The translations under genes and the position numbers were made by a program. This document shows, one piece after another, positions 23,235 to 34,490 of a DNA stretch of 64,000 bases; position 1 is the stretch's first letter, and each line of letters begins with the position of its first letter. The notes under the pieces are model-generated. The model ran no database searches and was not told the DNA's origin. It was given only the letters and a program-made list of their open reading frames with translations. The stretch covers positions 124,001 to 188,000 of the forward strand of contig BGZK01000156.1 in NCBI GenBank assembly GCA_005406025.1, read 5' to 3'. The DNA is from Eumeta japonica. Its lineage: Eukaryota; Arthropoda; Insecta; Lepidoptera; Psychidae.

Positions 23235-23990
23235 TTGCATATACAAGAGTGAATCTGAAAGTTTTTAGAAAATCAAAACTCTCGGCAAACTAGGAAGTTA
23301 TATTTATTGTTTTTCAAAATAGTGTCCGTTTAAATTAATACGTCAATGGATTCGATGGGACCACTGAGATGAACACTGCCCACTCGCACTTAGAGGTCAC
23401 TTTGACGGCCTTTTATATACAGCCACTCTTTCCTCGACATCCATAAATCATTTTCTTTGAAGTTTTCTTTTATTTTGGAAATAAATAAAATGCACATGGC
23501 TCAAGATCAAGCTGTAAGGCGGGTGAGTCAGTATTTTTACACCTTAACAGTTAATTATTTGTTTGGCGGTAAGTGGTGATGCGGTGACATGATGAAGGAG
23601 AAACCTACTCCGAGGTTGTTTTTCCCAAACCTTTTCTAAACCAAAAGGCAAACAATTTTTAGTGTGTCAATCTGTATAGTGACTGATTTTTTATTTTCTA
23701 AAACGATTTTTGCTTAATGACCTGTCATTCCGAAAAAAGAAGCTACCATATTTTTGCCGTATCTTCGACCTTGTTTTACTTTAGTAGGCAACTCGTCGAA
23801 AAAAACACGCAATTTCTTACGTAATACTCAGTCAGCTTAGTGTGACCACCTTTGAACTTGTTAAACCAGTTATAAACAGTGGCAAGGGATGGAACTTCAT
23901 CAACATACATAATAAGGTTGCTATAAAGCTCAATTTTTTAAACTGAAATATGTTTTTTTATGTTACAGTTCCTAAGTGGTCAGTTCTGAA
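23235..23990 (-). pseudogene. decayed mariner-type transposase, second family
   Basis: Minus-strand conceptual translation, broken by stops and frameshifts, shows mariner transposase landmarks in order. These are VPSLATVYNWFNKFKGGHTK (DNA-binding region) near 23900-23840, an ELPTK/DELPTK-like VFFSTSCLLK.NK segment with KIWLLLFSE, and near 23440-23500 the C-terminal PDLAPCDFYLFPK-like remnant with KCEWAVF at about 23390. These spacings are shorter than in a complete transposase, so the central part is deleted. It differs from the family at 57001-58229. No terminal inverted repeats were located, so the ends are approximate. It is non-functional. Confidence 0.65.
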
Positions 23991-24224
23991 AATTTTAAGT
24001 GTCACCTACGTATTATGGTAATACCTTTGAATGCTACAATATGCATAATTTCCTTGAATATGTATATTATTTAATCGAAATATTATTGTTAATAGATGTA
24101 TAGAATTATGAATATGTTTAAAATAAGTTATAGGATTATCATGCAAAATAATTTCATAAAAACTTAGGCAAAAAAAGATTAATTAAACTCGGTGCGTCAT
24201 GAAGTTAGTGAGGAATCTTTTTTT

Positions 24225-24430
24225 ATAATAAAGGAATAAAATTGCAATGTTCGCTTTAAATTTTTATGATGATTTAAGAGGCATATGTGTGTCTAAGAAT
24301 GCATAAAACAGGGTTGCTGGTTTAACGAAGTCTGTCATAAATTAATACGAAAGACAAAAACCATAATTTGTTCTGGAAAAGATACGGTATAAAGCACAAG
24401 TAAGTCATTTTTCTTAAATGTGTCTTGACT
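24225..24430 (+). repeat. interspersed repeat family Z, copy 2
   Basis: This is the same-orientation relative of 20340-20560, with GCATAAAACAGGGTTGCTGG and ACGAAAGACAAAAACCATAA. It is diverged and its boundaries are approximate. Confidence 0.5.
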
Positions 24431-24891
24431 ATTGTAAAATATTTAAATTTCATCATTTTAATTAATATTTTCATATTTTCCACATTTAGAACAAGTCAAA
24501 ATGCTTTTTCATTTCGTCATTCACTAATGTTAGTAACATTTAGTTATATTGCAGTGCGTGTTACTTATCGTTGATCGCATGTAAACAAATATTACTGTCA
24601 AGTCATTAGCTTTTTTCATATCGAAGTTTTCAATATGAAATCAGAAAAGTTGTTAAGCTAAATTGTATCTTCCGTAACGTTTGCATATGGTCGGATATCC
24701 CGTCACATTCCAACGTTCGACTCGTTTTCATATAGCACAGCGCTATTTCATTCTCTACACGAGAGGAGATTGACATTCACGTAGTAAATGACTACGAAAC
24801 CCCCTCAAAACTATTTTATGGAGATGCGACATAAACATGTTTACGTTTGCAAGAAATGTTGTTGTTATAATATGAATAAAGTAAAGTAATA

Positions 24892-25390
24892 CAGTGGAAT
24901 CTCAATAACTCAAATTCAAGGGAGATGCAAAAAAAAATCGATTTAACGAGTTTTCGACTTAACAAGAACTTCGAGATACATATGACTGTGTCGACAAGGA
25001 ACAAACATAACGTTCGCAGCTGTGTTACTTAGAAAGTTTCATGAATGTATTCATTCATTGCACGTGTACAAGACAAAAACAATAGGTTAGAAGCCCCGAA
25101 CCCGAACATTCATTTTGGAATTTATTGCTATTATTTCGGGGAATTCCAAGTAAGACGTCATTATATTTAACCAACTATGACTTACGGAGTCTCCTTTTTG
25201 AAATTCGAGTTATAGAGTATAAACATGTATTATCAATACTTCGTAGGGAAATAACATTTTGTTCGAGTTACAAAGTCTAAATAATTCGAGATACCGCGTA
25301 TTTAGGGGTTCATCGGAAGGGAATGGCATTTTTTTTTTGAATTACTGAAGATTTCGACTTAACGAGGTTGGAGTTATTGAGATTCCACTG
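24892..25390. mobile_element. 499-bp pogo/Tigger-like MITE
   Basis: The left end CAGTGGAATCTCAATAACTC is matched by the right end reading CAGTGGAATCTCAATAACTC inward, and both are flanked by TA (24890-24891 and 25391-25392), the target site of Tc1/mariner/pogo elements. Subterminal phrases repeat on both sides (TTTCGACTTAACAAG at the left, TTTCGACTTAACGAGGTT at the right, AATTCGAGATACCGCG internally), as expected for transposase-binding repeats. There is no coding capacity, so it is a non-autonomous element. Confidence 0.85.
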
Positions 25391-25625
25391 TAGCATGTAC
25401 TTTCAACAAAAGATTTGACTAATGAAAGAGGTGTTGTTTCCTTCCGTTAAACTCTGTGATTTAATTGTAACAGAAAACTAAGAGGAGATCATGAACATCC
25501 TTTACTATTCACTATAAATCTTTATAAAATTTATAGTGAGTATTAGTTGACAACAAGTTTTCAACATCTGTATTATGCAAATGCCGTATCTAGATGTTAT
25601 GTATGTCAATATGAAATTAGTAATG

Positions 25626-25631
25626 TTTATT
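25626..25631 (-). terminator. candidate AATAAA polyadenylation signal
   Basis: TTTATT on the plus strand reads AATAAA on the minus strand, about 32 nt downstream of the stop codon of the exon at 25663-25934. This hexamer is common in AT-rich DNA, so the assignment rests on its position. Confidence 0.35.
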
Positions 25632-25662
25632 ATTTCAGTTACAAGGATAAGTATTCGTATTA

Positions 25663-25934
25663 TTATATATCAATACCGTCGGGGTATACAGAATCGACAT
25701 GCTCGCTCTCGACGCTCTGGAGATTGTCCTCGTCGTGGTACTGTTCCGGCTCCTGCTGGGTCTCCTCGCGCCCGGACTCCCTCACGTGCCGGTCCTCGGA
25801 GATCTTCGCCGTCGGGAGGATCTCGTCCACCGACGGAGGCCTCATGTTGCTCCTAGCTAATCCTAGCCTCCTCTGGAGGTAGTACTGTAGGATCTGCTGC
25901 GTGATCTTGTTCTGCCTCGCCAGTTCGTGTATGT
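25663..25934 (-). CDS. terminal coding exon of an unidentified protein
   Basis: This is the one segment that looks like host coding sequence. On the minus strand a pyrimidine-rich 3' splice site (TCTCTTTTCAACAG) ends at 25935. The exon then opens with two bases of a split codon, followed by 89 codons and a TAA at 25663-25665. The first 30 or so residues form a probable amphipathic helix (IHELARQNKITQQILQYYLQ, then RRLGLARSN). A short proline-containing linker (MRPPSVDEILPTAKI) follows, then an acidic, glutamine-rich tail ending DSVYPDGIDI. GC content and third-position GC are far above the surroundings. An AATAAA signal lies about 32 nt past the stop (25626-25631). No family motif was recognised. 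Upstream exons would lie at higher coordinates, but none was found in the window, so the intron is long or the gene starts beyond it. The plus-strand frames over the same bases are shadows. Confidence 0.65.
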
Positions 25935-25939
25935 CTGTT

Positions 25940-28560
25940 GAAAAGAGACATCAGATAAAAATGACTGTTGTGAGAAAGAGAGGGAGCGATAGTTGAAGAA
26001 TAGAAATGCAATAGTGGAAAAGAACGAAGTCATTTTTATCTGGTTCTCTTTTCTTTATGAAACGGTATGTGTCGACAGTGTATATGGAGAGTTGTAGAAA
26101 ATGTCAAATAAGAAAGTAAACAAAAAGTTTATTATGCTGCCAATTTTTTTAATTTCATATATTTTATTTTTTTAATTTTGGTATGCAAATTAAAAGAAAT
26201 GAAACGTAAAAGAGGATAGAAAAGAAAATTAAATCTACCAAACAATGAAATAATACTTATAGAAATAACTATTAGGAGGAAGACATAAAATATTATGAAA
26301 CAGCATGCCTAAAATTTAAAAAAAATCCACAACTTTTTTGTAATATTATCTGTAGTGCCCAAAATATATCATTGTTCACATAACTGAACTTACAGTTACT
26401 AAAAATAAATAGTTAAGTGCGAGCCGGACTTGCAAGCTTAGGATTCCGTAGAATATTGTGGTTTTGCTATTTGCTCTATGCTCTAATTATCTAATCTATA
26501 ACCTAATTAGGTACGGAACTCAAGAGACCGGATAAATATTAGCCATGCATAAGATCATTCAGGCATCCGTCCGACTGTCTGTCACAGAGTAATCTGTTAA
26601 CGCACCTAACAATTCGTTACCACTTAACCCTATATGTTACCCATTGTATTACTTATTAAAACATTTTAAATATCTGTAAGAATTTAGATTATACAGGCGA
26701 TTGGATTGCTGCGTGCGTCTGTTACACAACGAGCCCAATGTTCGAGGACACTGCTTTGGACAGTAATTATGGCTATTTTCCACCAAGGTACACCATAAAT
26801 ACTTATAATCAATAGCTTGCCTCAGGGTTATCAATTCAGCTCGCATTGTATACATTCGTGGGCTTCTTAACTAATATGCAGTAGATTTGAAAACCTTTTT
26901 TTTTTTTCATTCAATCATAAACAAATATATTCCGTTTCGAGCTAAGCCGTCTTATGGGCAAGCATCTGTTATAAAGCTATAATTTTGCCGTTAGATATTA
27001 GCTAACAACGCGACGAAGAATACAAAACGATTGTTTGAAAAGAAACCGTATACTGTTATGCAAAATTGATAAAACGAAGTTGATTATCAGAATGGTCTAT
27101 TGATTTCGTTCATGTGACAAGTCTACAGAAGAAGAAAAATTATTTCATCCATTGTTCGTTTTACGTTAGTTAAGTCAAGTACAAGAAGAACACCATGTAA
27201 TTTTAGCTGGTAGTTCTACGCAAATCGGTCGGTCGTCCCCATGTCCTGGTTGTTCATGAGGATTTCCCCATGTAAAAATAAACAAAAAATGATTTACCTA
27301 TCATGGAAGGACCGTAACTTAATTGTTTTATAAGTAAGTAAATCAATATAACGAATGCTCAAAAAAGTCTCAGTATCAACTACCAGATGTGTATCTATTT
27401 CAATTTAGTTTCATGTTACTATTATTTTTAAAGCGGCTTTAAGATGGGGTTTTCGCTGATGATTTCTGATACTTATATCGTCGTTTTATATTTAAAATTT
27501 CTCCCCATTAAAAAGCTAGATTAGTTCATAATTATCTACACTATACTAAAGCTAAATTAGTGAGTAAGAAATTTTTTTTATCTAAAACGCATCTATGCAT
27601 ATTAAATATTTTTAATCAAGCTTATCTTCTTGCAAGTTAAAAAAAAAGTTAGATATACTTAAATATATTTTGTACCTTCGATTGTGACTCTTGTTTGTTG
27701 TGAATTTGTGGCTCATACAAAAGTTAAAAAGTCATCCAAACAGATGCTTGTATTTCTTATGTTTAATTTCCAGCAAAATTTTAACTATCGACGAAAATTC
27801 AAATTCAAAAGCCAAAATAACTTTATGTCACATTTTATACTCTTGAAGCATGTACATCATTGTTATGAATTTACCAAATGACATTGAAATACTACAATAA
27901 TAATATCATACATCATACTTAATAAGTGAGAATATTAGCCTCACTTATTAAGTATGATATTATTACTAAGCAAGATCTTGTTCGTTAATAAATTTTGTTC
28001 ATTAATAAATCACTAAAATTTCTGGAGCATCCGGAAGTAATTAAGCGCACCATTGTCTATGGCAAAAGGGTTGATTTAAGAACAATGGCGGCGAACTTGT
28101 TACGTGCGAGGAAGTTAAAGTCGATATGTCTTGTTCTACTTGGCTACCTCGTGTCAAGGTGCCGGCAGCAGTTACGTCATTTAATACCGGCCAGTGATGT
28201 ATAACTAGTTCTATTACAATCAGTAGCCATATCGCTTGCAAATTCAATAAAATAAAATCATGGATAAAAATATATTTGAAAAAGTATTTTTATATATGTA
28301 TAAGTCTTATGTTACAAACTCTGGGAATATACATGAATTTATAGGAAACACTTATAGAATTTTTGGCTTTCGTCTCCTTGTATACTAAGTTCTTTTTTTT
28401 TCATAGAGACACTTAGCGTAAAAGTTTGGAAGGAATAGTTTTAATTGATGATTGATGGTCTAGAAACAGATTCAAATAGAGCTTACGTAACGGTCTCCTA
28501 ATAGTTTAAAAAAAAACACAACCATAGCGAGATTCAATTTTACTTGTATCCTCACGGGGC
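25940..28560. other. non-coding DNA, probable intron or flank
   Basis: No further exon was recognised on the minus strand. Fragments at 26410-26590 (GTGCGAGCCGGACTTGCAAG, TACGGAACTCAAGAG, CATCCGTCCGACTGTCTGTC) resemble the AGGGTTCC-type repeat in reverse arrangement. The rest is AT-rich with short chance frames. Confidence 0.45.
27912..27958. repeat. perfect 19-bp-arm hairpin
   Basis: ATCATACTTAATAAGTGAG (27912-27930) pairs exactly with CTCACTTATTAAGTATGAT (27940-27958) around a 9-nt loop. The outer flanks AATAATAATATCATAC / GTATGATATTATTA extend the symmetry if the left arm carries a 7-nt duplication. Confidence 0.85.
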
Positions 28561-28570
28561 GACGTTGGTC

Positions 28571-29162
28571 GGGGAAAAAGTTATTTTTTTTATTTTCTGT
28601 ATCAATTCAAGATAATTTTTCATCATATTTTATTTACCATTTTGTTGGCAGTGACATAATCCCATTGCTGTAGAAGTTTTGGGACTTCTGATCAAAAAAC
28701 TGCGACAAGTAGTTTTGACAGTTCTCTCTTTATGTTAACCTGCTAACAGTGCCTGAAGAATTCTAAAGAGACCGAAACAGGTGAAAATCTGAGGGTGCAA
28801 GGTCAGGGCCGTACGGTGGATGCATGAACGCTTTCCAAACAAACTTCGGCTATGTCGTAAGAACTAATAAGTTGATCTTGCTTTACTTTACCCAAAATGG
28901 CATCGACCTTCTCCGTAATAAGTCCACCAGAACGAGGTTCATTTTTTGACCCCAAAATTACCGGACTGAAAACGTTTGATCCAGGTTTGTGCTACTCTTA
29001 CCGAGACCATATTAGGTCCATAGGCGTCACAAATTTTTTTCGCGGCTTGTGTCGTATTTTTCCCTTTTTTGTAATAAAACTTCAAAATGCATCGAATTTC
29101 TACATTAAATTCACTCATTTTGTTGGGCAGAAAAACAATAGAAAAATGGTGGGACCATTTGC
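28571..29162 (-). pseudogene. mariner-family element, copy B (internally deleted)
   Basis: Same family and orientation as the copy at 57001-58229. The 3' terminal region starts at 28571 with GGGGAAAAAGTTATTTTTTT and continues through TTCAAGATAATTTTTCAT and TTTGTTGGCAGTGACATAAT. The 5' part includes the start-codon region (CAT at 29116-29118) and runs to about 29162. About 500 bp of the transposase centre is missing, with the junction near 28840-28850 where AAACTT meets CGGCTATGTCG. The catalytic core and the 5' terminal repeat are lost, so the copy can neither make transposase nor easily be mobilised. Confidence 0.75.
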
Positions 29163-29199
29163 AGAAAATTTCAATTCTGCTTTTCTGAAATGAATGCTT

Positions 29200-31265
29200 T
29201 CTATAGTTAGCTTAGAGCTGGTTTGCTCTCTTCGATTGCGGTCAGGTCACATTCCACTTAACCTAATACACTTCAGTGTTCTATGAAATCTCACATCTAT
29301 GTAGAAACTATTGTTTCAAGATCTGTTTGGTGGCAAATCGAGTTGCATTATTTCCGAACCTCTATCCAATACAGCAGTTAATACTTCTCGTTTTTGTAAT
29401 GCATCACTTAAAATTAGATATACTAACGAACTTCGCTATGAGCTGTCAAAATAAACATTTTATTTTTACCAGCCTTAAGCTATGTGGTCGGCACGGTTAT
29501 CGAGCGATGACCGAGGCTTCAGTAAAATACTGGATTTGAAGAAAAAAAAAAAAAGATCTGTATGCGAAAATTTAAATCGAATACATAATTAAGTTTAATC
29601 TGGAAGCGCGATTTATTTACGATCATGTAAACGGCCAATCAGATTAATCATAGACACACGTACGTCCTCAAAATACGCCTCGAACAGCTTTAAGGTCAAA
29701 GCCGTCGTAAAATAAAGCCTAAAACGTCGTTTCGAGACTGCGACAGCTCATACTTTATAATCTATGGATAGATCGCTGTGTGTTTTCTCTCTCCGATTTC
29801 GTATACACGAATTAAGTTACCGTATATGATAGATAATTTCCATGCGAATCGAGGTATCGTTTGATTATATTTCTCGTATTTGCAGGTTGATAACCCTCGT
29901 GATTCATTGAACCCGTTTCTCTTTAATATTTCTCTTAAATATCTATCAAATGACTCGCTTATTCAACCCGTTCCTACCGTCTCGTTGGCGACAAGAAATT
30001 ATTTAAATAGCCTTTCGAAAAATTTTTATTCTTGTGAGTATTACAAATAAGAAGTACTTATTATTCTCTTATTTTACATATGAAGTGATGCACACCTTTA
30101 AAATAATCGCTATTTTTGGACCAGACTTTCAATTTTTTATATACATAAGCAATACTGATGAATTATCACTTTAATTTTTTTTGTCCACTTAAGACTCCTA
30201 TATAAAAAGAATCATTAGCTAGTAAAGTATGACATAGCGTATTTGTTTCTTCTTCGATTAATTGAAATGCGATTAAAATTATATCATACCTATGTATTAT
30301 ACAATGCAATATTAATTATATATTCTTTTATAAATTATAAGCCTAAGTATTTGATAGATAAGATCATTAGTCTTTTCACATTTCGATACAAGAAACATAA
30401 TTTAACTCTTTTTTTTTAACTATCTTTATCAAGGAAACAGTAATTTCTGACATATGTAACATTCCATTTATTCATAGAAATGACTTAGACCCATCCCTAA
30501 TAAAAGATCTGGTCTGGTCTGATCGCGAACGCAATACCGAATTGGAGGTTTAGGATATGCTTAATACTATATTATTTACAAACTCCCGATTCAAGGTCTA
30601 TAGTTTCTTTTAGAAAACGGATCTGAAAAAGAGGAGGTTATGCCTACTTGTGCAAAGACGTGTGATGATAACCAATTTATAAATCAGGGGTGTGAATAAG
30701 AATTTATAAAATAGACTAAAGTATTATTTATTACTACTTCCGGTTTAGTACTTTACAGAAGGACAAATTATATGAGATCACATAAAAATATCATGTTAAT
30801 GTATTCACATAAAAATAATTTTGAGAGAAACTGCTTATGATAATCATTTTTAGATGTATTTTATACGGCATATGCAAAATTTTAATAGAAAACGATATTC
30901 ATTCTCCACACTAAAATTGTAACAATTTATCAAAAAAAAAATATTTCACTTTATTAAAGGTTAATAAATATATTTATGCACATATTTATTTACTTATCAA
31001 AACAAAAATATATTAAGTTTATATATATAAAAATATACTGTTTTGCATTTGTAATGAATCCTTTACACACAAAAAATTACCACTATAAATCTTATAATAA
31101 ATTCCACAAGATTTACACAAGAAATACTTTGACATTCTAAACGCATATTTGACGCCGGTGTTTTCGTGTAATACATTAGCAATACTAATTTTCAAATTTT
31201 TGCCAAATTAACCTTATACAAATTCGATATGGTTGACCTCGACTCGAAAGGTTAGCCAAAGGTTA
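29200..31265. other. AT-rich non-coding DNA
   Basis: No gene was recognised. 29590-29990 has slightly higher CpG than its surroundings without element ends or frames. 30000-31260 is strongly A/T-rich. Confidence 0.5.
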
Positions 31266-31269
31266 TAAT

Positions 31270-32950
31270 AGTTACACACAATTCATTAGGGTTTTCACGC
31301 TTTGCATACGTCACATTTGTGAAACAGAATTCATTTAGGTCTTCACGCTTTGCATACGTCACATTTATGAAACAGAATTCATTTAGGTCTTCACGCTTTG
31401 CATACGTCACATTTATGAAACAGAATTCATTTAGGTCTTCACGCTTTGCATACGTCACATTTGTGAAACAGAATTCATTTAGGTCTTCACGCTTTGCATA
31501 CGTCACATTTATGAAACAGAATTCATTTAGGTCTTCACGCTTTGCATACGTCACATTTATGAAACAGAATTCATTTAGGTCTTCACGCTTTGCATACGTC
31601 ACATTTGTGAAACAGAATTCATTTAGGTCTTCACGCTTTGCATACGTCTCATTTATGAAACAGAATTCATTTAGGTCTTCACGCTTTGCATACGTCACAT
31701 TTGTGAAACAGAATTCATTTAGGTCTTCACGCTTTGCATACGTCACATTTATGAAACAGAATTCATTTAGGTCTTCACGCTTTGCATACGTCACATTTAT
31801 GAAACAGAATTCATTTAGGTCTTCACGCTTTGCATACGTCACATTTATGAAACAGAATTCATTTAGGTCTTCACGCTTTGCATACGTCACATTTGTGAAA
31901 CAGAATTCATTTAGGTCTTCACGCTTTGCATACGTCACATTTATGAAACAGAATTCATTTAGGTCTTCACGCTTTGCATACGTCACATTTGTGAAACAGA
32001 ATTCATTTAGGTCTTCACGCTTTGCACGTCACATTTATGAAACAGAATTCATTTAGGTCTTCACGCTTTGCATACGTCACATTTGTGAAACAAAATTCAT
32101 TTAGGTCTTCACGCTTTGCATACGTCACATTTATGAAACAGAATTCATTTAGGTCTTCACGCTTTGCATACGTCACATTTGTGAAACAGAATTCATTTAG
32201 GTCTTCACGCTTTGCATACGTCACATTTATGAAACAGAATTCATTTAGGTCTTCACGCTTGCATACGTCACATTTATGAAACAGAATTCATTTAGGTCTT
32301 CACGCTTTGCATACGTCACATTGTGAAACAGAATTCATTTAGGTCTTCACGCTTTGCATACGTCACATTTATGAAACAGAATTCATTTAGGTCTTCACGC
32401 TTTGCATACGTCACATTTATGAAACAGAATTCATTTAGGTTTTCACGCTTTGCATACGTCACATTTGTGAAACAGAATTCATTTAGGTCTTCACGCTTTG
32501 CATACGTCACATTTATGAAACAGAATTCATTTAGGTCTTCACGCTTTGCATACGTCACATTTATGAAACAGAATTCATTTAGGTTTTCACGCTTTGCATA
32601 CGTCACATTTGTGAAACAGAATTCATTTAGCTCTTCACGCTTTGCATACGTCACATTTATGAAACAGAATTCATTTAGGTCTTCACACTTTTCATACGTC
32701 ACATTTATGAAACAGAATTCATTTAGGTCTTCACACTTTTCATACGTCACATTTATAAAACAGAATTCATTTAGGTATTCACACTTTTCATACGTCACAT
32801 TTATGAAACAGAATTCATTTAGGTCTTCACACTTTTCATACGTCACATTTATGAAACAGAATTCATTTAGGTCTTCACACTTTTCATACGTCACATTTAT
32901 AAAAAACAATTGATTTAAGTCTTCACACTTTTCATACGTCACATTTATGA
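31270..32950. repeat. 48-bp satellite, about 35 tandem units
   Basis: The unit runs GAATTCATTTAGGTCTTCAC, GCTTTGCATACGTCACATTT, (A/G)TGAAACA, 48 bp in total, and is highly uniform. The A/G site marks unit types; their order is mostly G-A-A triplets, broken in the middle by G-A pairs, so a 144-bp higher-order repeat is visible. Near 32383-32627 a triplet with GGTTTTCACG in its third unit occurs twice. The last six or so units (from about 32685) form a second subtype with CACACTTTTCATACG. Single-unit indels occur near 32026, 32263 and 32322. Because 48 is divisible by three, frames of up to 245 codons are open on both strands; I see no start context, splice site or codon bias that favours translation. 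Confidence 0.97.
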
Positions 32951-33174
32951 ATCATGTTTCCATTAGTACTGAATGACACAGTTAAGACTCGCCTGTCATC
33001 AAAAATATTAAACGGTAAAAACACATAACAATTTATTGAATTCGTAACAAACATATACATACTCTTTTTACTCTTTTAGTTTCAAACACGTACGTTATTG
33101 GAAACCACATTGAAGTATCAGCGCCAGTAAGACTCAAAAAGGTAGTTCCAATGTACGATATCAAGGATGCTTTA

Positions 33175-33420
33175 TGTACCGATGGGGACGACGGTGCGCG
33201 AGAGCGTCGTCTTTGAGCTGATAAGCGCCGGTTCTGATTTTGGTCGCGACGGGCGATTGACCATTGATTTATTAAATTGAATCATATTGAACCATTCGCT
33301 CCACGCGACAGCGGATCAAGTCCAGGCGCCGTTTACGAAACTTGTCAACACATAAATGACAATGGTCATTCGCGACCCCCCGGCCATACAGAACGGTAGT
33401 TGATGTTGTCCTTGAATTCT
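33175..33420. promoter_or_regulatory. CpG-rich patch beside the satellite
   Basis: GC- and CpG-rich segments (GGGGACGACGGTGCGCGAGA, GGTCGCGACGGGCGATTGAC, CCACGCGACAGCGGATC) stand out from AT-rich flanks. No coding frame or element end was recognised. It may be regulatory DNA, an exon or an old repeat. Confidence 0.2.
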
Positions 33421-33477
33421 AAATGGGATAAAATATAGAATTAATACCAGAAAAAACAGCAACGATGTCCAAGAAAT

Positions 33478-33560
33478 TATCAAGGACGGCATCGGAATCG
33501 GCATTGGTATATAGAGCAGGGCGGGGATCGAAATTGGGGGTAGGATCGGGGTTATTTAAA
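33478..33560 (+). repeat. degenerate GGAATCGG/GGATCG short repeat tract
   Basis: It contains GCATCGGAATCGGCATTGG and GGGGATCGAAATTGGGGGTA, hexamer-like repeats of GG(G/A)ATCG and AAATTG. Related tracts are at 51238-51395, 51560-51645, 53350-53465 and 8668-8765. Confidence 0.55.
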
Positions 33561-33999
33561 TATTAACAAAATTTTCATATACATACAGCGAGACTAGCTG
33601 GCAACAAACAACCACTCCCGCTATCTGTATATGAAATGTGGGTATAATCTAATGTGGGAGGGGTTGCCTCAGCAGACTGTATAGAAAAAAATTTGGAAAA
33701 TCCAAAAGTGCACGCCTCATAGCGGTTACTCCATTTTTACTAAAAAAAAGTGTGTATGTCAGCTTCGACGAATGACTGGAGCTCACTCTTTATGAATGAT
33801 TACAAATTACTTGGTATGCATTGTTCAATACTCTAAATTCTATATATTAACAAAAATTTATACCGTAATCGTCATTTTTTTTTTTTATTAAAATAAATTA
33901 AAAAAAATTCTTACCGTGGTGTCAAAATTTTTACTTAAACATTGAGAATAAAAAAGACAGTCACGCTTCGGGTTTCTTATGTTCTCTAGATTAAGATTT

Positions 34000-34490
34000 A
34001 ATAAAAAAAAATTGGTTGCCTGTAAAGTCGGTATACGGGCGAAAGTTTTACGTGACAACGACTTTGAATGGTAAAATCATTTTAATGTGAATATTCATTC
34101 GTATAGTAGGAAGAAGGATGAAATAATAGTAACAATTTAAAACATTTATTTATACAAAGAATTATATTTAAAACATTAATTTATACAAAGAATCTCGCAC
34201 TGAATTTCATATTAACAAAATTTTATTTTTACCTTTACACATACATACGTATTTATATACAAATATACATACAATAACTTGCAATACATTTGCAAGCTAT
34301 GCACTAATTCTCTAGTGCTGCGCGCGCGGCAGACCGATCATAGTTGAGTGGGAGAGAGACGCAAGGCATTCGGCGGGCCTCTCTCTCGTTCGGTGACTCA
34401 TCGTAACGTTACCGAGCGTTACACTTTTTCATAAGTGACTCCCAGCCGCAACCTAATTTAAGACGTTGTCACGTCAAAAATAGATATACT
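34000..34490 (+). repeat. interspersed repeat family X, copy 2
   Basis: It starts around TTGGTTGCCTGTAAAGTCGG (34012-34031) and TTTTACGTGACAACGACTTT. A GC-rich core at 34310-34430 has GCTGCGCGCGCGGCAGACCG and CCTCTCTCTCGTTCGG, and the copy ends near AGACGTTGTCACGTCAAAAA. Start and end are partly inverted relative to each other. It is better preserved than copy 1 at 4630. Confidence 0.6.

Noticed and set aside
25547..25882. 111- and 93-codon plus-strand frames
   Set aside because: They are shadows of the minus-strand exon at 25663-25934, which has the splice site and polyadenylation signal.
31252..32942. Frames of 196-245 codons on both strands with a 16-residue repeat
   Set aside because: They follow from a 48-bp tandem unit without stops. 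Both strands are equally open, indels break the frame, and no start context or splice site is evident, so I treat it as a satellite and not as a repeat protein.
31270..32950. CRISPR-like array
   Set aside because: The whole unit repeats with no unique spacers, and the window is eukaryotic.
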